IMG/VR virus record: IMGVR_UViG_3300025941_000055
Span: 1 to 39,689 of that record
Direction: 5' to 3' (one strand)
DNA: 39,689 bases
DNA from: a virus
Both the position numbers and the translations under genes were made by a program. This document shows, one piece after another, positions 1-7,714 of this stretch (position 1 is the first letter of the stretch; the number at the start of each line of letters is the position of its first letter). The notes beneath the pieces were generated by a model. That model saw only the letters and a program-made list of their open reading frames with translations. It ran no database searches and was not told the origin of the DNA.

Positions 1-37
1 AAGTAGATTCCAAGCACTCCGTTTCTGTCCAGTGCAA
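1..37 (-). CDS. possible 5' end of the next gene (partial)
   Basis: A strong Shine-Dalgarno core (GGAAGGAG) lies 25 nt below the HAD gene stop and is followed 7 nt later by TTG opening a frame that stays open to the window edge (12 codons). TTG is a rare start and the peptide is too short to identify. The alternative GTG nearer the edge has a weaker ribosome site. What is seen is only the ribosome site and an open frame; that a gene continues to the left is inferred. Confidence 0.3.
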   Translation of the reverse strand, partial: MHWTETECLEST

Positions 38-61
38 GCGGTCGCTCCTTCCCCTGTCAGC

Positions 62-733
62 TTACACTAGGTCCGGCGATGTGTCAAGTGTCCCGCTCAC
101 ATGCGCCTGCCGCCATTTGGCGACACGTTCCTCGACCAACCGCTCTAGCTGCCGATGCGTGTAGCGAAGGGACGGACTGACCCAGGAGTTGTGTGCATTG
201 GCATATAGCGCAATCCGTTCGCGACCGTACTGTATGGTGGCCGAGGCAGCCTGCTCCGTCAGATCATCGATCACCAGCACAACACGCTCGCGGTCGATCG
301 TCCTGACCAGGCGCTCGTACTTGTCCTCGTCGTACAACAGGCCGCTGTAATGGATGTTGTGCCTCTCTAGCCAGAAGCGCGTGTCGGGGTCGATCCCATC
401 GAGCCGCAGGTACGGCCGCGTCGTCGTCAGCCAGAGTTCGCAGCCCGATTCCTGGATTGCGCGCAGCAGGGACAGGGAACCCGGGAACAGGGGCATGGAA
501 CGTTTCATGCCGCCCTGCCTGTAGGCCAGCTTGATCGTGCGGTACTCGGGCAGGCTAATGCCAAGGTACTCGGCAAAGCGCCGGTTGCTCTGGTAGCCTT
601 CGGCCGATGGCAGCTTGCGCTGTAGGTACTGCTGGGCGAAGTTGATGAAGTGCCCGTGGTAGTCGCCTAGCGTGCCGTCGATGTCGCAGGCGACGACCGG
701 TGTGATTGGCCTACTGCATTGCGTACAGAGCAT
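62..733 (-). CDS. HAD-superfamily phosphatase / nucleotidase-like protein
   Basis: This 223-residue protein carries the haloacid dehalogenase motifs in order: motif I DIDGTLGD with nucleophile D17 and acid/base D19, motif II TTTRP at 103-107, a candidate motif III lysine K138, and motif IV VIDD with D156/D157. The compact size and a helical cap between motifs I and II resemble 5'(3')-deoxyribonucleotidases or the phosphatase half of polynucleotide kinases, but no P-loop kinase domain is present. A CxxC pair (C3, C6) precedes motif I. The ATG overlaps the flavoprotein gene by 23 bp, so it is translated from the same message. A role in nucleotide salvage or 3'/5' phosphate removal is inference; HAD family membership is well supported. 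Confidence 0.75.
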   Translation of the reverse strand: MLCTQCSRPITPVVACDIDGTLGDYHGHFINFAQQYLQRKLPSAEGYQSNRRFAEYLGISLPEYRTIKLAYRQGGMKRSMPLFPGSLSLLRAIQESGCELWLTTTRPYLRLDGIDPDTRFWLERHNIHYSGLLYDEDKYERLVRTIDRERVVLVIDDLTEQAASATIQYGRERIALYANAHNSWVSPSLRYTHRQLERLVEERVAKWRQAHVSGTLDTSPDLV

Positions 734-1487
734 GGGCCACCTGAATCCCCGTGTCGTATCCGTCGTGTGCCAGAACGCCCTTCTGCCAGCACCCGTACCT
801 GCCTGCCCGGAAGTAGCGCGGGCTCAGGTGACAGTCGCAGTCCGTCCAGAGAGGCTTGCGTACGTGCGACCCTCCGAGTACCTCCAGGTCAGCCGGGTAC
901 TCGGTGCTGCCATGCCCGAACAGGTTGCTCGACCTGTACCAGTTATCGTACTCGGTGCCGTTGTAGATGATCTGGTTGTGCGCGATCACGTCATGTGCCT
1001 CGCCGATGATGGTCACGCCGACGTCCGGGAATACGTGTAGCCCCGGATACTCACAGAACACCTTGGCAGGTGCGGTGTTGATGATGGCGCTGTACGTACG
1101 CAGGATCATTGGTATGTGCACGGGCTGGACGTGCCGGATGACGATCTTGTCTCTGAACAGATCAAGCAGCTTGCGATTGGTATGTGTCATGTTCCAGACC
1201 GCTAGTGCGCCCTGATACTCATCCCAGCTTGTCGGCCCGTCCAGATTGACCGACCCATACACCTTGTCCCGGTAGACCGACTCCTCACCCCACTTCGTGA
1301 TCTGCACCATCGCGTCTGCGAACACGCCGGTCAGGCCAGGGATCGCCCGGTGTAGCACCTGCGCACCAAGAAACCTCTCGCGTACCTCGGGCGCATAGAT
1401 CGTGGCGGCGCAGCCCTGCGACTCGACCGCGTACGCGGCGAGCAGGCCCGCAGGCCCCGCACCGATGATTGCTACTTTTGGATTCAC
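711..1487 (-). CDS. FAD/NAD(P)-binding Rossmann-fold oxidoreductase-like protein
   Basis: I start this 258-residue protein at GTG 1487, where GTGA overlaps the primase stop and GGAAGGAGAG sits just upstream; an open frame extends further upstream but only inside the primase gene. The N-terminus is a dinucleotide-binding fold: GAGPAG at 9-14 after a hydrophobic strand and an acidic residue (E34) at the end of the second strand, the usual FAD/NAD ribose contact. The C-terminus (YGCWQKGVLAHDGYD) looks like the closing flavin-contact segment of FAD oxidoreductases. The protein is short for a complete FAD oxidoreductase, so the substrate domain is minimal. Its partner is the downstream HAD protein, with which it is translationally coupled. 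The substrate is unknown; a nucleotide or DNA modification role is only one possibility. Confidence 0.7.
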   Translation of the reverse strand: MNPKVAIIGAGPAGLLAAYAVESQGCAATIYAPEVRERFLGAQVLHRAIPGLTGVFADAMVQITKWGEESVYRDKVYGSVNLDGPTSWDEYQGALAVWNMTHTNRKLLDLFRDKIVIRHVQPVHIPMILRTYSAIINTAPAKVFCEYPGLHVFPDVGVTIIGEAHDVIAHNQIIYNGTEYDNWYRSSNLFGHGSTEYPADLEVLGGSHVRKPLWTDCDCHLSPRYFRAGRYGCWQKGVLAHDGYDTGIQVAHALYAMQ

Positions 1488-4400
1488 GTCTCTCCTTCCC
1501 TCTGCCGTAGTGCTTCGCCAAGTGCCTTGCGGAACTCGGGGTGCATCACCAGCAACCGCGATGCCCCGCCCTTGTCTTTTACCAAGAGTCCTTGTCGCAC
1601 GAACTCTCCGATCTGCTCCTGAATCGAACCCCAAACGGGATCGTTGCGCAGATTGTTGGGATCGATGCGCAGCGCTGAGTCATTCCAACCCCCGACGAAA
1701 GCCTTGGCCGTACTCTGCTGCACGCTTGTCAATCCTCGGGTACTGAACAGCAGCCGAACCGCGCTATTGATGGCGGTCTGTAGTGCTTCATGCTTCGCCT
1801 TGCGCTCTCGCATGAGGCCAGCGTAGCCAGACTCCTCATTGACCTCATCGATGAACAGTTTGGCACATTCGAGATGCGCGGCCGTTACCAATACCTTCTC
1901 GTGTGCGTCGTCTAGGCTCATCGTCAGATTCGCGATCGCAGCCGCACACTTGAGGAGTGTCTGTCTATTGGTCTGAGGGTGCATCACTCCGATGTGATCG
2001 AAGTCTGGGTTGTATAGCTCGGCGTACTCGTCGCAGTATTCATCCAGCAAGGTAACGAACCTGCCGCCGTGCGGGAAGACGATGTTCTCTGGCGGGAAGG
2101 TTCGGGCGACATACGCGATCCATTCGCGCTGCTCCTGCGGCATAAAGGGCAGGTCACTACCGACCAGGTCTTCCTCGGCCTGCTGTTGCTTTGGCCTGCT
2201 GACTCCCGGCACTGTCACCACTAGGTCGGTGCGGGCACGTGTCTCGGGCTCCGGATAGTTGAGGATCATCGCCTCGACCAGCCGTACCTTCATCGACTCG
2301 GGCGGGTTCATGATGGTAGCAAACCGAGCCTCGGCATCGAAGCGGCCGACCGCTGCCATCTTCACGTCTACAAAACCAGAAGCCCGCACGGTGTTCAGCG
2401 CACTCATCGCCCCAGGATCTTTGCGCACCAGAGTCTGTTGCTCATCCAGAAACACGTACCCACCGTGATTGCGAGGGAACACTCCGGGCTGAGTGTACCA
2501 TTTCTTGCCGATCTGCTGCGATGATGCCGTGAGTCCCGCCTTGGTCGTGTTCTCACCCGACACCATCGAGTCCTCTAGGTCTAGGCCGTCATGCCCGAAT
2601 GCCTTGGCGACCTCACGCACGGTCGTCGTCTTGCCCGTACGGGTCGGCCCCGCTATGGCAGTATCGAGACGTCCCGACTCTATCTGCCCGCGCTCACCGA
2701 TCCTGATCCTCTGGAAGCTAGCGAACAGCATGGACATGATGACATGCAAGCGCGTTTGCTGGTAGATACCGGTACACTTCAAGGCTAGGGTATCGGCCGT
2801 GTTGTGCAGCCATGTCAACAGAGACGAGGCATCGCCATCCGCCGGTGTCACATAGGACTTTGGCATCATCATCGCCCGCTTGACCGGCTCCTCGACGGCA
2901 ATGACCAGAAGCGACTTTGTCCTGTCCTTGGATGACACTGACACCCGTGCTGTCATCTGGTAGATGCCGAGCGGCCTGACCTGTAGATTGCGCTCGTAGG
3001 CACAGAACACCAGATGGACGTCATTCCTACCCCGTTCCCTCACGACCATTGGGCGATAGGTGATGTTCTTCTGCACCTTTGACTCTGCCCACTTACAGAT
3101 GTTCCGCTCTGAGTGAATCTTTGGTAGGCACTGACCGACGGTGAGGCCAAATAGGTCGTCAATGAGTCCCGCATCCTCATCGTTGGCTATCGATAGCTCC
3201 CAGCGGGACGGACCGAACTCCCCGTTCTTTGGGCAGGTTGCGCAGGGTGTCACCTTGGTGACGTCCCTCTTACACTTGACCACCACACCTTGCTTGGGGA
3301 TTGTCAGTACGTCGTCCAGGAAGCTGAGTATCTCGATATTGGACAGGGCGATGAGCTTGCCATCGTATGCGGCATCGGTTAGTGCCGAATGTAGCGAAGG
3401 GCAGTGAACCGCTGTAAGCGATTCTACGGGCAGGTCCGCCCGACCCTGTACCCTCCCCCGGGGGCGGCGCGCGGCCCGTACAGGCGTGCTCACGGCGGTT
3501 CCCTGCCGCTTTCCGGGGCGACGGGGCGAGGCGCCCCCGGCAGGATCGGCCGAACGTCCGTTCGTGTCATCGGTCACGAGGTCGAGCAGTTGGCGCTCTG
3601 CCTCATCGGGCCTGCCCCTCCTGTCCTGCCAATAGTCGGTCAGGTCTTTGCCGCCATCATCGGTGACAGGGTAGGGCAGTAGCACATCTTTGGTATCGAA
3701 CAGGCGGCCAAGGTGAGCGGCTGCCGCCCGACCCGGCTCGTCGCAGTCGAAGATGGTGATGACCTCGGCGGGCTCGCTCGCGAGGATGCGCTTGACGGCC
3801 ATGTTGTCCGAGTACAGCTTGCGAATGGCTCCCGTCCCGTTCGTGAAGGTGCGGACGGTGTAGCCGTACTTCTCCAGATGTTGCATTGTCGCGAGGCAGT
3901 CCCACTCCCCCTCGACAATCACGAGCTTGGCGTGCTCCGGGATATCGTTGTCCGGAAAGAGGCCGATCGATCCATACCCGGTGTGATTGAGAATCTTGGG
4001 ATTCCGTGCCGGGTTGTAGTACCTCACGTTGACCAGTGCGCCGTCATGCCACATCGGCAGGATATAGTCCCCGCCGTTCTCTCTTGGCCTGTAGCCGATC
4101 TTGAACCGCTCAATGGTCTTCGGCTCGATCCCGCGCTCGGTCGCTAGGTACTCTAGCGGGTCACGGTATCTGGTGAGGAGGCGATTACTGTACTCCTCAA
4201 GATCCTTGGACTGCGGCAGGCTCTCCTCGGGCAAGGGGGTCTTGACAACCATTCCCGTAGGCGCCCACTCCGAGTCCTCTCCGACGATGCGATTGTAGTC
4301 CGGCGGCTTCCACTCCTGCTGCCTGGCGATCAGGCGGGCGATCGTCCCGCGCTCGCCGCAGGTATGACATACCCACCAACCGGTGATGACGTTGACTCCT

Positions 4401-4549
4401 GCCGACGGACTCGCATCACCGTGGATCGGGCAGTGCATCTTGAGCCAACCCTCGGCGTTCGCCTTAGTGCTGGCGAAGTAGGGTGCGAGGATTGCCCGCT
4501 GCTCACCAGACATCGACAGTTCGGTGAGGTCAACCTTTATTTTGGTCAC
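1484..4549 (-). CDS. DNA primase-helicase fusion (CHC2 zinc finger, TOPRIM, MCM-like AAA+)
   Basis: This 1021-residue replication protein starts at GTG (AAGGGAGGG upstream). Residues 37-70 form a CHC2-type zinc finger (C40, H43, C61, C64). Residues 205-300 are a TOPRIM domain with IVEGEWD (E213) and the metal-binding DCDEPG (D268, D270). A low-complexity Arg/Pro/Gly linker (about 328-375) joins this primase half to a second Cys-rich region (C426, C436, C439) and an AAA+ motor: Walker A GPTRTGKTT at 634-642 and Walker B VFLDE at 699-703, followed by MCM-like sensor and lid regions and a probable winged-helix C-terminus. The motor looks MCM-like rather than DnaB-like. It would make primers and unwind DNA at the phage fork. 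The primase call is firm; the exact helicase class is less certain. Confidence 0.85.
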   Translation of the reverse strand: MTKIKVDLTELSMSGEQRAILAPYFASTKANAEGWLKMHCPIHGDASPSAGVNVITGWWVCHTCGERGTIARLIARQQEWKPPDYNRIVGEDSEWAPTGMVVKTPLPEESLPQSKDLEEYSNRLLTRYRDPLEYLATERGIEPKTIERFKIGYRPRENGGDYILPMWHDGALVNVRYYNPARNPKILNHTGYGSIGLFPDNDIPEHAKLVIVEGEWDCLATMQHLEKYGYTVRTFTNGTGAIRKLYSDNMAVKRILASEPAEVITIFDCDEPGRAAAAHLGRLFDTKDVLLPYPVTDDGGKDLTDYWQDRRGRPDEAERQLLDLVTDDTNGRSADPAGGASPRRPGKRQGTAVSTPVRAARRPRGRVQGRADLPVESLTAVHCPSLHSALTDAAYDGKLIALSNIEILSFLDDVLTIPKQGVVVKCKRDVTKVTPCATCPKNGEFGPSRWELSIANDEDAGLIDDLFGLTVGQCLPKIHSERNICKWAESKVQKNITYRPMVVRERGRNDVHLVFCAYERNLQVRPLGIYQMTARVSVSSKDRTKSLLVIAVEEPVKRAMMMPKSYVTPADGDASSLLTWLHNTADTLALKCTGIYQQTRLHVIMSMLFASFQRIRIGERGQIESGRLDTAIAGPTRTGKTTTVREVAKAFGHDGLDLEDSMVSGENTTKAGLTASSQQIGKKWYTQPGVFPRNHGGYVFLDEQQTLVRKDPGAMSALNTVRASGFVDVKMAAVGRFDAEARFATIMNPPESMKVRLVEAMILNYPEPETRARTDLVVTVPGVSRPKQQQAEEDLVGSDLPFMPQEQREWIAYVARTFPPENIVFPHGGRFVTLLDEYCDEYAELYNPDFDHIGVMHPQTNRQTLLKCAAAIANLTMSLDDAHEKVLVTAAHLECAKLFIDEVNEESGYAGLMRERKAKHEALQTAINSAVRLLFSTRGLTSVQQSTAKAFVGGWNDSALRIDPNNLRNDPVWGSIQEQIGEFVRQGLLVKDKGGASRLLVMHPEFRKALGEALRQREGET

Positions 4550-4590
4550 GGCCCTCCCTTCTTAGGTTAGACCATTTGAACGAGGTAAGC

Positions 4591-4624
4591 ACAGGGGGCC
4601 AGCCCGACGCGACTGACCCCCTGT
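4591..4624 (-). terminator. stem-loop between SSB-like and primase genes
   Basis: Inverted arms ACAGGGGG and CCCCCTGT (8 bp, loop 18) lie in the 100-bp gap after the SSB-like stop. No U-tract follows, so it may be an actinobacterial-style terminator lacking a U-tail, an attenuator or an RNA-processing site. TAACCT about 15 bp above the primase ribosome site resembles a -10 hexamer but has no good -35. Confidence 0.4.
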
Positions 4625-4625
4625 T

Positions 4626-4640
4626 ACCGCTGGCAGCGGT
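4626..4640 (-). other. small perfect hairpin next to the 4591 stem-loop
   Basis: Perfect 6-bp arms (ACCGCT/AGCGGT) with a 3-nt loop lie ten bases below the SSB-like stop codon, directly before the larger stem. The two together form a double hairpin in the message. Confidence 0.4.
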
Positions 4641-4649
4641 CTGACTCGC

Positions 4650-5459
4650 CTACGCCAGCGGGTCTTCGGCGGCGGCGTCGTCCTCGTTCAGCGCGTCGAT
4701 CATGGCCTTGCGCTTCGCCTTGTCCGCACGCGGGAGGGTCAACTGGAGCTTGCGCACCTTGACCTCGTCCTCCAGCTCCTGCGTCGTCCAGTCCGGGTAG
4801 TCCGGGATGGACTCGTCCTCGTCCTCCTCCTCGGGCTCCGGCTCCGGAGCCTTCTTGGAGGCGCGCTTCGTCGCGGGCGCGGCGGCGGCCTTGGTCGAGC
4901 GGCGGGACTTGGCGGGCGCGGGCTCGGGCTCCTCGTCCTCCTCCTCGTCCTCCTCGTCCTGGTCGTCGTCCTCGTCCTCGTCGTCGGCCTCGTCGCTGGC
5001 CTCGTCCTCGGGCTCGTCGTCCTCGTCCTCGTCCTCCAGCTCGTCCTCGTCCTCGTCGGACGCGGGCAGCCAGGTGTCGAGCTTGAGGCGGTTCTCGCCC
5101 TTCCAGTCCTCGACCTTGCCCTTGAACTGGAACGGCTCCTCGGGCGGGTTGTCGGTGTCGATGGTGACCTTGTCGGTGCCGTACAGGGCCAGGAGCATCT
5201 GCACGACCTTCCAGGCCGACGGCGACTCCTTCGACCAGGTCTTCGTGCCCTTGTCGTAGGGGAAGTAGCTCCAGAGCGGGTAGCCGTTGTACCGCTCGTC
5301 GTCGGCGTTGATGATCTGGGAGCGGATCACCAGGCGGGGGTCTTTCCCGTTCGACGGCTTGTCGTCCAGCATCTCGACGACCTCGGCCATGTACACGCCG
5401 TCCGGCGGGCAGACCCGCCCGCGGTCCGCGCCCGTCAGGTCCGCTTTGATCTTTGCCAT
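4650..5459 (-). CDS. SSB-like DNA-binding protein with acidic linker and SAP-like C-terminus
   Basis: This 269-residue protein has three visible parts. Residues 1-132 are a compact beta-rich domain resembling phage DUF669-type single-strand DNA-binding proteins. Residues 134-218 are almost entirely Asp/Glu broken by one basic Ala/Lys/Arg patch (183-204). Residues 224-260 resemble a SAP/HeH helix-turn-helix that binds DNA. It sits between the Sak4-like ATPase and the primase, the expected place for an SSB serving both recombination and replication; SSB acidic tails commonly recruit partner enzymes. Its first residues (MAKIKADLT) nearly match those of the primase (MTKIKVDLT). ATG follows GGTAAGGA, and only 4 bp separate it from the ATPase stop. 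No sequence search was possible, so the SSB call rests on context and composition. Confidence 0.65.
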   Translation of the reverse strand: MAKIKADLTGADRGRVCPPDGVYMAEVVEMLDDKPSNGKDPRLVIRSQIINADDERYNGYPLWSYFPYDKGTKTWSKESPSAWKVVQMLLALYGTDKVTIDTDNPPEEPFQFKGKVEDWKGENRLKLDTWLPASDEDEDELEDEDEDDEPEDEASDEADDEDEDDDQDEEDEEEDEEPEPAPAKSRRSTKAAAAPATKRASKKAPEPEPEEEDEDESIPDYPDWTTQELEDEVKVRKLQLTLPRADKAKRKAMIDALNEDDAAAEDPLA

Positions 5460-5463
5460 TTCC

Positions 5464-6360
5464 TTACCTCTCCGCCCGTCCGTTGTCGCGGGCTATCGGT
5501 TGACGCGCCCGTGTACCGGGACGCCTACTCACCTTAGCAGCTTCCGCCGCCCCGTCAAGTGACCCGGCCGACAATTCGCGCTCGGCGTTCACTTGGTCGA
5601 TGACCTTGATGATCTTGGGCATCGTCGGGGCCAGCATTCTGCCTTTGAACGCACCAAGGTACTGATCCTTGGCGTAATACTTGTCCGTCAGGTCGGTATA
5701 CATGACCCGATATTGGTCTCCCTTCTTGTAGTTCTCACCATCCTTCGTCCGTGCGAGCACCGCGAGGCGCCCGACCAGATTCATGTAGCCGCATATCTTC
5801 TGCGGCATGGCACGACCCTGCACCCAGGGCATCCACAGTGGCCGACCGTTCTCGTCCTCGTCCTTGAATGCCCAGGCGGTCACGCCGACGTTGACGGTAT
5901 CGAGACTGACCATGCCCCGCACCCACTCTGTCAGGCGGCTCATGTTCTTCCAGTATTCGAGCCGATCCAACTGCGTGTTCTTGCGGTGCGGGTTCGCGTC
6001 GATCAACTCCTGCCAGATCGCATCGAGGCCGAAGTCCTGGAAGGCACTGATCGAGTCGAGCCACACCCAATCGAAGTGATCGGAGCCCTCGTCATGGCGG
6101 AAGTAGTTCGCGACGTCGGTGATGTCGTTCCAATCACGAACGACCCATTCCTGCGCCTTGCTGTCCATTGGCACGCCGACGGTGTGATCTGTCGGGGGCC
6201 GCACGATAAGGCAGCGGGGTGACGTTGCCGCCAGGACAGTCTTGCCGCAGCCGGGATGCCCGTAGACCAGCATCGCAATGTTCTTGCGCGCGCCGATCGG
6301 CTGAATCTGCGCAGGCAGTCCACTGCGAGGAGCCGTGCGGCCTCTACTTCGCGCTGGCAT
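5464..6360 (-). CDS. Sak4-like RecA-fold ATPase (phage recombination)
   Basis: The frame is open further upstream, but I choose ATG 6360 (298 residues) because AGGAAGGGC precedes it and it overlaps the 35-residue gene by only 17 bp. A Walker A P-loop GHPGCGKT lies at 34-41 and a Walker B strand WVWLDS near 98-103, followed by an ATPase core of the Sak4/RecA-like type found in phage recombination modules. Sak4 proteins anneal or exchange single strands together with a phage SSB (known for the family), and here an SSB-like gene follows directly and an exonuclease precedes it. The last 25 residues are basic and probably disordered. A plain AAA-type nucleotide-binding protein is the alternative. 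Confidence 0.75.
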   Translation of the reverse strand: MPARSRGRTAPRSGLPAQIQPIGARKNIAMLVYGHPGCGKTVLAATSPRCLIVRPPTDHTVGVPMDSKAQEWVVRDWNDITDVANYFRHDEGSDHFDWVWLDSISAFQDFGLDAIWQELIDANPHRKNTQLDRLEYWKNMSRLTEWVRGMVSLDTVNVGVTAWAFKDEDENGRPLWMPWVQGRAMPQKICGYMNLVGRLAVLARTKDGENYKKGDQYRVMYTDLTDKYYAKDQYLGAFKGRMLAPTMPKIIKVIDQVNAERELSAGSLDGAAEAAKVSRRPGTRARQPIARDNGRAER

Positions 6361-6451
6361 TGCCCTTGCCCTTCCTGCCATCATAGATGACCTTGCCGTC
6401 GATGATGAACGTTCCACCAGGCGGCACATAGATGCCCAAGATCATCGGCAT
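6344..6451 (-). CDS. 35-residue small protein of the recombination operon
   Basis: A short frame begins at ATG 6451, sharing one base with the exonuclease stop (TAATG), with GAGGAGA placed 7 nt upstream. It ends inside the start of the Sak4-like gene. The peptide has a hydrophobic beta-hairpin-like core (ILGIYVPPGGTFIIDGKVI) and a basic tail (GRKGKGNASAK). The ribosome site and the overlaps at both ends argue it is real. The function is not recognisable; it may only couple translation or may modulate the nuclease or ATPase. Confidence 0.6.
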   Translation of the reverse strand: MPMILGIYVPPGGTFIIDGKVIYDGRKGKGNASAK

Positions 6452-7500
6452 TACTGGGTCTCCTCGGCGTAGACGACGTGTGCGTCGTAGGGATTCCAAG
6501 GCTTGTACATGAGGCGCAGGAACTCTTGGTAGTCCTCGCCTATCTCGTGTAGCTCGCACGGGTCACGGTAGACACACATATTGCACGAGAATGGCCCCGT
6601 CGTCTTGAGGATCGCGACGTGTCCTGCGCGAGCGTCCTGCATCTCGATGAACTGGTCGATCGCCCGGTTCATGATCTGGTACCGAGAGTTGTTGTTACGG
6701 TACACCGGCTCGCGATGGTAGCGCGCCGTCGGCTGCCGCATGGACACGCTGCCGTCCTTGTTCAGCGATCGGCCGTCGGCATCGGTCGGCCGCTCGTCTG
6801 GCAGCTTCTTGACAAGGAAGTTGAACAGGATTTGGCTGATCGAGGCATCCTCGGCCAGCAGGCCCTCCCGCTTGAGCGCGTCTACGCCGAACGTGTAGTA
6901 GGCATTGGCCTGCTCATCGAGGCGCAGGTAGCCGACGTCCAGACGGCTCGTTGTCTTGTAGTCGTTGAGCAGGAGTGGCTTGCGCTTGTCGGCCCGATCC
7001 TTCCAAATCCCGTCGAAGGTGCCGACGTAGTAGGCCACAGGCTTGCCGTCCTCACCAAGTACAGGACACTTGAAGCTGTACTCCGAGGCGATGACCTCGT
7101 ATTGGAGGTCGTGCTCGTGATACAGGTCGTAGTAGCCCTCCAGCATTGCGACGCCGAGGGAGAGGCCGTCAGCCCACTCGCCCTTCTCGTCCTCGTCGTC
7201 CAGGGCTTCCCCTCGTGCCCCTAGACCAATGCCGCCCTCTGCCAGATGTCTCGCGTACAGGGCCTCGAAGGTCTTGGCAGGATGAGGCCCGCGCTTCCGG
7301 CCTGGCGGCATGTATAGCTCCAACGCCTTGTGAATGAGCGTGCCGAAGGCCAGGGCCTTGCGCTCATCCTTTGGCTTGAGCCTCTCGACATACTCCCACC
7401 ACCAAGCTTGCCTGCATCGAAGATAGCTGCGGCGCTCACTGGTGCGGAGCAAGGGGAGTTTCTTGGTAGGGCGTCGAGCCCCGTTTCCGTCCGCTGGCAT
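6451..7500 (-). CDS. Cas4/RecB-like PD-(D/E)XK exonuclease with Fe-S cysteines
   Basis: This 349-residue nuclease has the RecB/Cas4 signature: H57 in GTLIHKALE, D163 in GTFDGI, D180-x-K182 in LNDYKTTS, and Q197/Y201 of the QxxxY motif. C29 near the N-terminus and C306, C309, C315 at the C-terminus are placed as in Cas4/AddB-type 4Fe-4S clusters. Such enzymes resect DNA ends to give single strands. It is the first gene after the 7578-7606 promoter and is followed by a small protein, a Sak4-like ATPase and an SSB-like protein, so it probably supplies ssDNA for phage recombination. ATG 7500 has AGTAGGA upstream. No CRISPR array or other cas gene is present, so an adaptation role is not suggested. 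Confidence 0.85.
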   Translation of the reverse strand: MPADGNGARRPTKKLPLLRTSERRSYLRCRQAWWWEYVERLKPKDERKALAFGTLIHKALELYMPPGRKRGPHPAKTFEALYARHLAEGGIGLGARGEALDDEDEKGEWADGLSLGVAMLEGYYDLYHEHDLQYEVIASEYSFKCPVLGEDGKPVAYYVGTFDGIWKDRADKRKPLLLNDYKTTSRLDVGYLRLDEQANAYYTFGVDALKREGLLAEDASISQILFNFLVKKLPDERPTDADGRSLNKDGSVSMRQPTARYHREPVYRNNNSRYQIMNRAIDQFIEMQDARAGHVAILKTTGPFSCNMCVYRDPCELHEIGEDYQEFLRLMYKPWNPYDAHVVYAEETQ

Positions 7501-7577
7501 TCCTACTCGCTTCCGTCCGTTAGCCGTCCGTTATATATCGGGTGCCCGGGAAGGGGGTTTCCCGCGCCTGTAGCGCG

Positions 7578-7606
7578 AGGCTACCCGATCAGCGTACCTG
7601 AGTCAA
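7578..7606 (-). promoter_or_regulatory. sigma70-type promoter for the recombination/replication operon
   Basis: On the minus strand TTGACT (7606-7601) is followed after exactly 17 bp by TAGCCT (7583-7578). Predicted transcription starts near 7571, about 70 nt above the exonuclease ATG. The spacing and -35 match the other promoters in the window. Confidence 0.75.
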
Positions 7607-7696
7607 CCCCGATCGGACCCCCGTCTAGGATCGCCCCGCATAGCCCCGGATTCGTGCGGCGAACGGGGGACGTCCGGGCGCCTGTAGCAGCGCGCC

Positions 7697-7710
7697 CGAA
7701 CGCATGTTCC
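7697..7710. promoter_or_regulatory. LexA/SOS-type box
   Basis: CGAACGCATGTTCC matches the Gram-positive DinR/LexA consensus CGAACRNRYGTTYC at every position. It sits in the intergenic space 5 bp past the helicase stop and about 90 bp upstream of the exonuclease-operon promoter. Two more perfect matches occur near 39 kb. Confidence 0.6.
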
Positions 7711-7714
7711 CGTC

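Noticed and set aside
4807-5259. Serine-rich plus-strand frame
   Set aside because: It is the reverse reading of GAC/GAG codons in the acidic linker of the SSB-like gene.
6451-7500. Cas4-like nuclease as part of a CRISPR system
   Set aside because: There is no repeat-spacer array, Cas1/Cas2 or effector; the context is phage recombination and replication.
7501-7714. Possible small gene in the 214-bp gap
   Set aside because: The only frames are short and lack ribosome sites; the gap is explained by the promoter and LexA-type box.
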